64,000 nt of DNA from UBA3792 sp045114775 (GTDB lineage: Bacteria > Bacillota > Clostridia > Christensenellales > CAG-138): NCBI GenBank assembly GCA_045114775.1, contig JBGULC010000044.1, positions 133,567-197,566 on the forward strand, given 5' to 3'. The number at the start of each line of letters is the position of its first letter. Positions within the stretch are counted from its first letter, which is position 1. Position numbers and translations under genes: made by a program. This document shows, piece after piece, positions 56,693 to 64,000 of this stretch. Below the pieces are notes generated by a model. It searched no databases. It was not told the origin of the DNA and worked only from the letters and a program-made list of their open reading frames with translations.

Positions 56693-57421
56693 ATGGAAAA
56701 CAAGATCAAGAAAAAGATCAATCGGATCGGACTTGTCGGACAGATCGTAACGATCGTTCTGATCGTTCTGATGTCCGTCGCCTGCCTCGGGTGTCTGATC
56801 GGCGGCATTGCGCTTGCCGTGCTGCCGAACGATGCAGTGACGATCGGCGTCAGGGGCGATCTGGACGTGACAGTCGGTAAGAGCCTGATCGGTCGCTGGA
56901 TGGATGAGATCCCGGATGATCCGCAGGAGCTGAACGCCAAGCTCGGGATCAACGGCACGGAGTACAACGACATGCAGATGGAGAAAACAGCGGACGGCCT
57001 GTTGATCCATGCCGCTTCGGACCGCATGGAGTTTCAACTCAAGCGCCTGGCGACCGCGGTGTTCTCGGGGCTCGTCTACTGCGCAGCGCTGCTCGTTGTG
57101 TTCATCTTCCTGAAGCGGCTCTGTGACGCGTTCCGGCACTGCGATACGCCGTTTTCGGACGACGTGATTCGCCGCATGACGGTTTTCGCGTGGGCACTGA
57201 TGATCGGCGCTGTGCTCTCGAGCGCTGCAGAAGCGGTCGGCAACGCCATGATCCGCCGTTCGATCGACCTCTCCTTCTCCCTGAATCCTGCCGACATGAA
57301 CACCGGCTTCGAGGTTTCGTTCAGCTTTGCACCGATCCTGATCGCGCTGATCTTGCTGTTCCTGACAATGATCTTCCGCTATGGCGCAAAGCTCCAGAAA
57401 GAATCCGACGAAACGCTGTGA
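56693..57421 (+). CDS. DUF2975 family membrane protein
   Basis: The 242-residue protein has four hydrophobic segments (about 12-40, 118-140, 160-182 and 212-232). The central FLKRLCDAFRHCDTPFSDDVIRRM is typical of DUF2975 proteins (YoaS-like). The first loop (about 45-115) is probably outside. In Bacillus, related genes sit beside a YozG-type small HTH regulator, exactly as here. Function is unknown. ATG 56693 follows GGAGG by 8 nt. Confidence 0.82.
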   Translation: MENKIKKKINRIGLVGQIVTIVLIVLMSVACLGCLIGGIALAVLPNDAVTIGVRGDLDVTVGKSLIGRWMDEIPDDPQELNAKLGINGTEYNDMQMEKTADGLLIHAASDRMEFQLKRLATAVFSGLVYCAALLVVFIFLKRLCDAFRHCDTPFSDDVIRRMTVFAWALMIGAVLSSAAEAVGNAMIRRSIDLSFSLNPADMNTGFEVSFSFAPILIALILLFLTMIFRYGAKLQKESDETL

Positions 57422-57429
57422 GGTGAACC

Positions 57430-57642
57430 ATGGGTAAGATCATTTTACGGCTCGACCGCGTGATGGCGGATCGAAAGATGAGCCTCAAGGAGCTTTCGGA
57501 CAAGGTCGGTGTCGCGAACGTCAATCTCTCCAAGCTGAAAAACGGCCATATCAGTGCGATCCGCTTCTCGACCCTGATCGCGATCTGCGAGGCGCTGCAC
57601 TGCCAGCCCGGCGATCTTCTGGAATACGATCCGGAGGAATAA
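57430..57642 (+). CDS. YozG-type helix-turn-helix regulator
   Basis: The 70-residue Cro/CI-type regulator starts GKIILRLDRVMADRKMSL and has the HTH helices LKELSDKVGVANVNLSKLKNG, ending in ICEALHCQPGDLLEY. It is almost a bare DNA-binding domain, as in YozG. It follows the DUF2975 gene by 8 bp and probably regulates the pair. Confidence 0.92.
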   Translation: MGKIILRLDRVMADRKMSLKELSDKVGVANVNLSKLKNGHISAIRFSTLIAICEALHCQPGDLLEYDPEE

Positions 57643-57651
57643 GCAAGTATG

Positions 57652-57690
57652 AAACAGTCCCGACGATTTTCGCCGGGGCTGTTTTTGTTT
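57652..57690. terminator. terminator between the HTH gene and the convergent ABC permease
   Basis: The stem AAACAG.CCCG.CG/CG.CGGG.CTGTTT is followed on + by TTGTTTTGG and lies 10 bp from the permease stop on the other strand. Confidence 0.8.
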
Positions 57691-57699
57691 TGGAAAGGA

Positions 57700-58530
57700 T
57701 CATTTGATATCCGCTTTTCTGAAGCGGAGGACGCCAAGCACGGTCAGAAGCGCCGCCCAGACAAGGTCCGCACAAATCGCAATGATCACGATCGTATTCG
57801 GAATCCCCTGCGCCGCCATGATCGCGCCCTGGAACGCCGGAAGCACCGTCATGATATACAGGAACGCCTCGGGAACCGTCTCCTGCGTAAAGCTGATAAC
57901 CGGCGTGACGATCGAGATCAGCGTCTGCATCAGGATCGGAAGGACCATCGAAACGATCAGCGTCAGCGGCACGCTGCGGAACGTAAACGCCGTGAACATC
58001 GGGATCGCGGTATACACAAGATAGATCCCGAACGTGAAAACGGCAATCACAAGGATCTCATGACCGGACAGGTCGAGCGGTCCGAAGGTCAACCGGCTCG
58101 TGATCCCTGCGGACAGCGTATAGAGCGCCGCACCGACGACGGACAGCAGCAGGCAGATCAGAAACTGTGAGAGATAGATCGCGGGACGCGGGATCCCGAC
58201 GATGACCTTGTTCCGATAGACGCCCGTTCCGAACGGACGCGCCGCGCGGAAACCGACCATGGCGGTCATCATCAGACCGAAGCCCTGCGAAAGTGGCAGA
58301 GAGCTCATGAACACGGTGCGCGCGTCCAGAATATCCAGCATGCCGACCATGGATTGGATTGAAGGGTTGTCCTTCAGGGCGTCCATGCTGCCGATATACT
58401 TGAACAGCACATAAATGCCGTAATACATCATCGGCATCAGTATGCCGAGCAGAACCGCAAAAATCGGCAGCAAAAAGACCATCTTGGATTTACGAAGATC
58501 AAAGAAGTCCGCGGAAAGAACGTTTTTCAT
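57700..58530 (-). CDS. ABC transporter permease, ABC-2 type
   Basis: The 276-residue protein has six hydrophobic segments with a long first extracellular loop. Residues MKNVLSADFFDLRKSKMVFLLPIF fit the start of BcrB/LanFEG-type permeases that export bacitracin, lantibiotics or unknown compounds. Its ATG overlaps the ATPase stop (ATGA). The frame upstream of 58530 is the shadow of the ATPase. Confidence 0.87.
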   Translation of the reverse strand: MKNVLSADFFDLRKSKMVFLLPIFAVLLGILMPMMYYGIYVLFKYIGSMDALKDNPSIQSMVGMLDILDARTVFMSSLPLSQGFGLMMTAMVGFRAARPFGTGVYRNKVIVGIPRPAIYLSQFLICLLLSVVGAALYTLSAGITSRLTFGPLDLSGHEILVIAVFTFGIYLVYTAIPMFTAFTFRSVPLTLIVSMVLPILMQTLISIVTPVISFTQETVPEAFLYIMTVLPAFQGAIMAAQGIPNTIVIIAICADLVWAALLTVLGVLRFRKADIK

Positions 58531-59459
58531 TGCTGTTCCCCCTTTCCCATCAAGGACAGGTAGCGCGTTTCCAGTGTCTCCTCCTTCGTTTCGAGTTCGG
58601 TAACGTTGAGCTCGGAAAGCGCGGCAAGAAGCGCCGGATACTGCTTCGGTCCGTGCAGGATGAAGCTCCCGTTCTTCTCCTCTGTCTCCTCCGCCCAACC
58701 GTTTGAAACCGCTTTCTTCAGGAATTCCGACGGATCGTTCTCGCACCGGAAGATCAACCGCTTGTCGGAACGCGAGAAGAGCTCTTCCGCCGAAACCGAC
58801 CGCAGGATCACGCCCTTATGGATGAACAGATAATGCTCCGCAAGCAGCGACAGCTCGCTGAGGATGTGCGAGGAGATAAGCAGCGTCATCTTCCGCTCCT
58901 TGCAAAGCGATTTCAGAAACTCGCGCAATTCGATGATACCCTGCGGATCCAGTCCGTTCGTGGGCTCGTCAAGGATCAGCAGCTCCGGATCGGAGATCAG
59001 GGCGATCGCAATGCCGAGGCGCTGCCGCATCCCCAAGGAGAAATGCTTCGCCGCCTTTTTGCCGGTATCTTGCAGTCCGACCATCTCGAGGATCCCGTCG
59101 ATCCCCTTCTCGTCCGCGCCGCACAGACGCGCCTGAAAACGCAGATTGTCGCGCGCGGACATGCAGGGATGGTAGGCAGGCGATTCCACGATCGCGCCGA
59201 TGCGGCATTTCCCGTCCGGCGTGTTGAAGCGAAACGTGCCCGCATTCGGGAAGATCAGCTTTGTGACGACGCGCAGGAACGTCGTTTTGCCGCTGCCGTT
59301 TTCGCCGACGAACCCGACGATCCTTCCGCGCGGGATCCCGACGGTGATATTGTCGTTTGCTTTCGTTTGCTTGTATCTTTTGGTGATCCCTTGCACAAGC
59401 AGGATACATTCGTCGTCTATGTTTTCGTTCTGTGTAATGACGTTTTCTGCTTCTTCCAT
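58527..59459 (-). CDS. ABC transporter ATP-binding protein
   Basis: The 310-residue ATPase has Walker A GENGSGKTT, signature variant FSLGMRQRLG, Walker B LLILDEPTNGLDPQG and switch His in ISSHILSE. The LGMRQR form is typical of the bacitracin/lantibiotic export group. It starts with a 20-residue acidic extension (EEAENVITQNENIDDE). It lies 36 bp after the CotH gene on the same strand and may share its transcript. Confidence 0.92.
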   Translation of the reverse strand: MEEAENVITQNENIDDECILLVQGITKRYKQTKANDNITVGIPRGRIVGFVGENGSGKTTFLRVVTKLIFPNAGTFRFNTPDGKCRIGAIVESPAYHPCMSARDNLRFQARLCGADEKGIDGILEMVGLQDTGKKAAKHFSLGMRQRLGIAIALISDPELLILDEPTNGLDPQGIIELREFLKSLCKERKMTLLISSHILSELSLLAEHYLFIHKGVILRSVSAEELFSRSDKRLIFRCENDPSEFLKKAVSNGWAEETEEKNGSFILHGPKQYPALLAALSELNVTELETKEETLETRYLSLMGKGEQQ

Positions 59460-59495
59460 AACGTTATCCTTTCCGCATCGATCCGGTACGCCCGG

Positions 59496-62400
59496 TCAAT
59501 GCCGATATTTGGCGATCAGCGCTTCCATTTCACTGTCGGAGACCTTGAAGTAGGATTTGAGCTTCTTGATCATGACGTCCCTTCTGCCGTTGATGAAGGA
59601 GCGCACCTTTCCGAGCCAATTATTCCAGCTGTTCATGGATGCAGGCTGTTTCCAGCGGCTGATCTGCCGCGGCATTTCCGGCTCGTATTCCGCGATCATA
59701 TCGTCCAGCAGTTTCAGCAGCCGATCGGTGTCGTACTGTGTATAGAGGATCTCCACGTACCGCTCGACAAACTTTTCGCAGAATTTTGTATTTGTCTTCA
59801 GCACCGCAAAGACATAGAATACCGACTTATAACCGTGCGGCGAAACGACGGGATTCTTTGAAAAGTATTTCTCCATGATGTCGTTACGGTTGACGTCGCG
59901 CATGCAGAGATCAAGGTCGAACAGAAGCGGGCGCCACTTGATCGAGCCGCGGACGCGCCAGTATTTCTGGTTGATCATATCGGAATCGGCAAAGAAGGTC
60001 CGCGCGATCAGATAATCGATGAAGTACGCCTCATCGATCTTTTCGAGATAGGCGTCGTAATCGGCGTCATTCTTCAGCGTGGCCTTTTTGCAGTATTCCC
60101 TGAGTTTTTTCCAATCGTCGCTGGAGCCGTGGGTCGCAACGTCGCCGTTGTAGCGGACGAGATCGACGAGATCCTTGTCGGCGCCGTAATGCGTTTCGAG
60201 ATAATCCGCGTTCAGGTCCTCGCCGAGCTCAAAGATCCCGTAGTACTCTCCGTTCACATAGACTGCGACCGGCCGTGAATCCGCCGCTTCAATGTTCATG
60301 CCGATGCTTGCCCTCGAAACGAACGAATCGACGATGCGCGAACGACCGTTTTCCTGTCCGCCGTTGCGCAGGACAAGCGATCCGAAGGATGTATAGGGAT
60401 AGTTCGGGAACAGCGGATACTCGAGCGTGCTCATGCCGTACTGCCCGCGCAGATGGACCGCCATGGACTTTTGCGCGTATTTCAGCGTACCCTGTCCCCG
60501 GCATTTGAGATCCGCCGGGAAACAGATCCCGATCTTGCCGTCGGTCTCATAATAATTGAAAAACGCCTTGCTCTCCGTGCCCTTGATCTGTTTATGCTCT
60601 GTGACCTTGTAGAGTTTTTTGAACGCATCCGGCTCGATCGCGATGCAGACGGTCGGGACCGTGTGCGGCTGCTCGAACAGATAGTGGAACGTCACGACCT
60701 CGCTTTTCAGAAGCCCGTCCGAATACGCGATCGCGCGAATCACGCGGTTTTTCTGGATGGAGAGCGGCTCGGAATAGCGCTTGCTGCCGTTCGTCGGCTC
60801 ACTGCCGTCCGTCGTGTAGTAGATCACGGCGTTCGGATCCGGGCAGGTCAGCGTCAGCGTGAACGCCTCGGTGCGGTACAATGAAGTATCGGAAAAGACC
60901 GGCTGCGCGGTATAGCCCGGGTAACGGGAATCACTGTTCTTTGCGCCTTTTGTTTTCTTTGTAAAGAAGACGCGCCGGGTGTGATTGTCGCCCTCGATGC
61001 GTCCGCTCGACATTCCGCTGCGCTGTGCGCCGGTTTGAAACGCGTCGCGCACAATACCGTCCGGATCCGACAGATACAGCATCTCTCCGCCCGGATCGAT
61101 CCCGAACGCGGCGTCGTTCGCGCTGCGCTTCGTTTCCGAGGTCGTCGTCTCGATCACGCCGTAACCGTGCGCCTCAAGCAACATCGCCGAGATCCGGTAT
61201 TTTTTAAGCTCGTCGACCGAATCGCTCAGATACCAGCCGTCAAGCGATACCGCGGTCTCTGCGCCGTTATACAGCTCGATCCAGTCCTTTTCGCTGCTCC
61301 CCCGATCGTGAATGGCGCATACCTCGGAGATGTATACGCCGTCAGGTTGAAAAAAACCGATCGCCTCCGCATTGCTCTCGCCGTGCCCGTTCGCTGCGCC
61401 GGGCGTCGGATAGCGGTAATAGACCTGATTGTCAAATTCGTCAAGCCCGATCGAAACGTTGTCCGGAAGCTCCGGAACCGTGATCCAATCGAGTTCCTTC
61501 GTGTTCTCGTTATACAGGTAAAGCGTCTCGCCCGCGCTCAAAGAGAAGTCGGCGTGATACTCGCCCGTGATCTCCGTCTTGCCGGAGAGGAACACGATCA
61601 AATATGTTCCCGGAAGCTGCGACGCATTCTGCGGCAGCGCCCATTTTGTCAGGTTCTTCGGATTGTCCGAAAGGTACCAGCCCGCAAGCGGGATCGGGTT
61701 GTCGGAAGCGTTGTAAAGCTCGACCCAGTCGCAACGCTCGCCCTCTTTGTCCGTGATGCTGTATTCGTTTTTCGCAAGCACCTCGCTGATGCGAAGACCC
61801 GTGGGGCGCTTGGCGTGCAGCGTCGGATCGACCGGCTCCTCGTCTGTTTTTCCCTGCGAATCGTCCTCCGGCTCCTCCGCACGGAAGGGCGGTTCGTTTC
61901 CGATATCCGTCGTATTCGCGGCGTTCGGCGTCGGCGACTCGCAGTAGCCGAACGTGCCGTCTGCGCGGCGCGCCCATGTGATATCCTTATACGGAATATC
62001 CGGAACGGTGACGCGATCCAATTCGAATCCGTTTCCGTCGAACAGATACAGCGTATCGCCGTAGCGGCTGATCCCGAGATCCACACAGATATGATCGTCC
62101 TTCGTTTCGCAGTTCTTTTCGCAGCAGAACACGAGCAGATACCCGTTTGCCGGAACGACGCCGGAAAGGTTCGCGTCGTCGTAATCGCGCGGTTCGTCGC
62201 AGAGCGTAAAGCCGACGATCGAAATATCCCTGTCGGTCGTGTTGTGCAGCTCGACCCAATCGCACTTCAGACATCCGCCGCAGGAAAGCTTCGTATTGCG
62301 CGGGGAAACCTCGCTGATCTCGAGGCCTTCAACCGGAACGGGCGGAATATCCTCCTTTGCGGGCGGCTGCGTATCGAGGATCTCCGTAACGTTTGCCGCA

Positions 62401-63422
62401 CCGGGCGTCGGGGTTTCGCAGTAACCGAAGGTTCCGTCGCCGCGCCGTGCAAAGGAGATATCGGCATGCAGTTCGGGGATCGAAAGCCGATCGATCTCCT
62501 GCATGCTCGGATTCATCAGAACGACCGTCTCCCCTGTCGATTTCAGCGAAAAACCGAGCAGGATCGGGCTTTTGCCGTCCCATGAAACAGGATCGGTCCT
62601 GTCTTTTTTGTCGGAACCGAGCAGCAGCAGATATCCGTCGGGTGCGATCGTGACGTCCGGCATCTTAAAGGTCTTGTCGCTGTTTTTTGTGTTGTCGGTC
62701 ACGCCCCAGCCCAAAAGGTCGATCGGCTGATCCGTCTCGTTGTGCAGCTCGATCCAATCCGGCGAACCGTACTCCGGGATCAGATAGCTTCCGGAATTGC
62801 TTGATACGACCTCGCTGATCACGACGCCGCCCGCGACCTCGTTTGTAATGTTCAGATTTGCACTGCCGGGCGTCGGCACGTCGCAATAGCCAAAGGTGCC
62901 GTCGTCGCGACGGGCATAGGAGACATCCCGATTGAGCTTTGGGACCGTGATCTCGTCGACGACCTGCGCGTCGGGTCTGACCAGCAGCAGCGTTTCACCC
63001 GAGGATTTCAGGGAAAAGCCGAGAAAGATCGGGCTTTGACCGTCCCAGGAGAGCTTGCCCGTTTTGTCGTCCTTGTCGGATCCGAGCAGCAGAAGATACT
63101 CGTCCGGCTGCAGCGTGACGTCCGGAAGCTCGAATTTCTGGATGTTTTTGATATTGTCGGTGATGCACCAGCCGAGCAGGTCGACGGGGTGATCCGACTC
63201 GTTGTGCAGCTCGATCCAATCCGGCGAGCCGTACTGTTCAAGAAAAGCCTGCGAACCGTAAACGGGATGCGAGCGCAGCGTCTCCTTATTGCTGGTGACG
63301 ACTTCGCTGATCACAACGCCCTTTTCCTCGGTTTGCCGATTCAGATCACAACCCGCGACCGACGCGACGGTCAGAACCGCAAGCAGGCACGTAAGAACTT
63401 TTTTCCATGGTATAGACCGCAT
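59496..63422 (-). CDS. giant lipoprotein: five lamin-tail domains, CHB_HEX domain and CotH kinase domain
   Basis: The 1308-residue protein has a lipoprotein signal ending VAGC, then five lamin-tail domains (LTD), each starting with a xISEV motif and carrying DWIELHN or DWVELYN and a GWxxxDN segment. Four share the ending DGTFGYC..PTPGAAN or a close variant. A CHB_HEX-like beta domain follows (about 60690-60910: VIYYTTDGSEPT), and last a CotH-type kinase domain (about 59560-60640: VAVYVNGEYYGIFELGEDLN and LFDLDLCMRD). CotH proteins phosphorylate secreted proteins in spores and occur in cellulosome systems. ATG 63422 follows GGAGG by 7 nt. A dockerin protein gene lies 14 bp upstream. Confidence 0.88.
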   Translation of the reverse strand: MRSIPWKKVLTCLLAVLTVASVAGCDLNRQTEEKGVVISEVVTSNKETLRSHPVYGSQAFLEQYGSPDWIELHNESDHPVDLLGWCITDNIKNIQKFELPDVTLQPDEYLLLLGSDKDDKTGKLSWDGQSPIFLGFSLKSSGETLLLVRPDAQVVDEITVPKLNRDVSYARRDDGTFGYCDVPTPGSANLNITNEVAGGVVISEVVSSNSGSYLIPEYGSPDWIELHNETDQPIDLLGWGVTDNTKNSDKTFKMPDVTIAPDGYLLLLGSDKKDRTDPVSWDGKSPILLGFSLKSTGETVVLMNPSMQEIDRLSIPELHADISFARRGDGTFGYCETPTPGAANVTEILDTQPPAKEDIPPVPVEGLEISEVSPRNTKLSCGGCLKCDWVELHNTTDRDISIVGFTLCDEPRDYDDANLSGVVPANGYLLVFCCEKNCETKDDHICVDLGISRYGDTLYLFDGNGFELDRVTVPDIPYKDITWARRADGTFGYCESPTPNAANTTDIGNEPPFRAEEPEDDSQGKTDEEPVDPTLHAKRPTGLRISEVLAKNEYSITDKEGERCDWVELYNASDNPIPLAGWYLSDNPKNLTKWALPQNASQLPGTYLIVFLSGKTEITGEYHADFSLSAGETLYLYNENTKELDWITVPELPDNVSIGLDEFDNQVYYRYPTPGAANGHGESNAEAIGFFQPDGVYISEVCAIHDRGSSEKDWIELYNGAETAVSLDGWYLSDSVDELKKYRISAMLLEAHGYGVIETTTSETKRSANDAAFGIDPGGEMLYLSDPDGIVRDAFQTGAQRSGMSSGRIEGDNHTRRVFFTKKTKGAKNSDSRYPGYTAQPVFSDTSLYRTEAFTLTLTCPDPNAVIYYTTDGSEPTNGSKRYSEPLSIQKNRVIRAIAYSDGLLKSEVVTFHYLFEQPHTVPTVCIAIEPDAFKKLYKVTEHKQIKGTESKAFFNYYETDGKIGICFPADLKCRGQGTLKYAQKSMAVHLRGQYGMSTLEYPLFPNYPYTSFGSLVLRNGGQENGRSRIVDSFVSRASIGMNIEAADSRPVAVYVNGEYYGIFELGEDLNADYLETHYGADKDLVDLVRYNGDVATHGSSDDWKKLREYCKKATLKNDADYDAYLEKIDEAYFIDYLIARTFFADSDMINQKYWRVRGSIKWRPLLFDLDLCMRDVNRNDIMEKYFSKNPVVSPHGYKSVFYVFAVLKTNTKFCEKFVERYVEILYTQYDTDRLLKLLDDMIAEYEPEMPRQISRWKQPASMNSWNNWLGKVRSFINGRRDVMIKKLKSYFKVSDSEMEALIAKYRH

Positions 63423-63436
63423 ATCCGATCCTCCGA

Positions 63437-64000
63437 TCAATGCTCCAAATTCACTACTCGACGCAGGATCGCAGCCGCGTCCGCCGCCGTAACGATCCCG
63501 TCGCCGTCCATATCGCCGGCTGCGCGCATCGGCGCGTTCATGTAGGACAGATCCACGACCGTCCGCAAAACAAGCGCCGCATCAGCCGCCGTTACCTTTC
63601 CGTCCAGATTTGCGTCGCCCCGCAGGATCGGAACGCGCAAAAGACGCGGCTTCGCAAAGGATGCGTTCTCAAAATATCCCGGAGCAAAATAGCCGAAGCC
63701 GTGATATATACCGCCGTACAGAAGCGCGCGTCCGTAATAACCGTCGGCCTGCAGTCGGTCACAGCCGTCCGAAAAATGAGACCATGCGAACGTGCCGTCC
63801 GCATCGGAAACCGACAGTCCCTGCTTCTTCGAATCGGTCCTGCTGAGCAGATAGGCGCCGTTTCTGTCGTCGCACGCAAACCGGAAGCCGTCCTCCGATC
63901 GGATCGCCGCAAAGATCGCGCCTTTCGCCTGCGCAGGCGCAACCGTCCCCTCCGCGTTCCGCGTAAGTTCGACCGGACCGATTATACCGTACGCCGACGG
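63437..64000 (-). CDS. dockerin-bearing secreted protein, 5' end beyond the window
   Basis: The visible 187 residues run open from the window edge to the stop at 63437. The last 60 hold a type I-like dockerin: two calcium-loop repeats GDANLDGKVTAADAALVLR and GDMDGDGIVTAADAAAILR, each with D-x-N/D-x-D ligands. The part before (FACDDRNGAYLLSRTD, DGTFAWSHFSDG, LQADGYYGRALLYGGIYHGFGYF) looks like a beta-propeller or repeat-rich surface domain. Dockerins bind cohesins in cellulosomes or cell-surface complexes. It is probably co-transcribed with the CotH gene. Confidence 0.8.
   Translation of the reverse strand, partial: PSAYGIIGPVELTRNAEGTVAPAQAKGAIFAAIRSEDGFRFACDDRNGAYLLSRTDSKKQGLSVSDADGTFAWSHFSDGCDRLQADGYYGRALLYGGIYHGFGYFAPGYFENASFAKPRLLRVPILRGDANLDGKVTAADAALVLRTVVDLSYMNAPMRAAGDMDGDGIVTAADAAAILRRVVNLEH

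Overview
This 64 kb window looks like chromosome from a high-GC, Gram-positive Clostridia-type bacterium, probably an uncultured gut or rumen lineage. The evidence is the gene set: FloA/NfeD, YtrA-type GntR plus ABC transporter, VanZ, MutS2, HtrA with an OmpR-type two-component system, YabN (methylase-MazG), a SpoVB-like flippase, SecG-SmpB-tmRNA, and a dockerin protein beside a CotH protein. Strong Shine-Dalgarno sites and many near-consensus sigma-A promoters with 16-18 bp spacers agree with this. I cannot name a genus from sequence alone.

Layout. 1-1.9 kb: the end of an unknown gene, tRNA-Val, a frameshifted EFR1-type flavodoxin/ferredoxin gene, and tRNA-Leu(UAA) with a repeat element at its 3' end. 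1.9-6.7 kb: a seven-gene minus-strand operon (nfeD, zinc-ribbon protein, floA, proline-rich anchored protein, GT-C-like membrane protein, two half-size chromate transporters). 6.7-10.1 kb: cation efflux, a NAGPA-domain lipoprotein and a PfkB sugar kinase. 10.2-14.2 kb: GntR/ABC/permease and VanZ. 14.2-21.1 kb: a minus-strand cluster DUF523, response regulator, histidine kinase, HtrA, MutS2, small membrane protein. 21.1-26.5 kb: a glycosyltransferase, an rRNA methyltransferase, and a hydrolase-membrane fusion divergent from a MarR regulator. 26.5-29.7 kb: tRNA-Leu(GAG) with its repeat element, a uracil/hypoxanthine-DNA glycosylase, and a glycosyltransferase with a PlsC acyltransferase. 29.8-33.3 kb: a galactose operon (galM, galK, transporter). 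33.5-46.5 kb: mostly minus-strand genes for a secreted GLUG/Big2 protein, HU, YabN, flippase, M14 peptidase, lipase, lipoprotein, flavodoxin, two YwaF-like proteins, an EEP phosphatase and a PI-PLC. 46.6-53.8 kb: a seven-gene plus-strand run ruvC-ruvA-ruvB, coiled-coil protein, MBL hydrolase, a fused pgk-tpi gene and gpmI. 53.9-56.7 kb: an AT-rich lipoprotein gene, secG, smpB, tmRNA and a tandem repeat array. 56.7-64 kb: a DUF2975/HTH pair, an ABC exporter, a 1308-residue CotH protein with five lamin-tail domains, and a dockerin protein running off the window.

The most unusual signal is a short non-coding element family found only directly downstream of tRNA-Leu(UAA), tRNA-Leu(GAG) and tmRNA. 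Each element lies between copies of the host RNA gene's own 3' end (T-arm/acceptor/CCA). Each starts with a terminator-like hairpin whose stem sequence differs between loci but still pairs, followed by a conserved body with two blocks that are identical between loci 25 kb apart. At tmRNA two elements of 214 and 219 bp stand in tandem. At two of the loci an extra inverted copy of the RNA 3' end is present. This is the layout expected of a small element that inserts at, or is copied along with, tRNA 3' ends. I do not recognise it as a described family.
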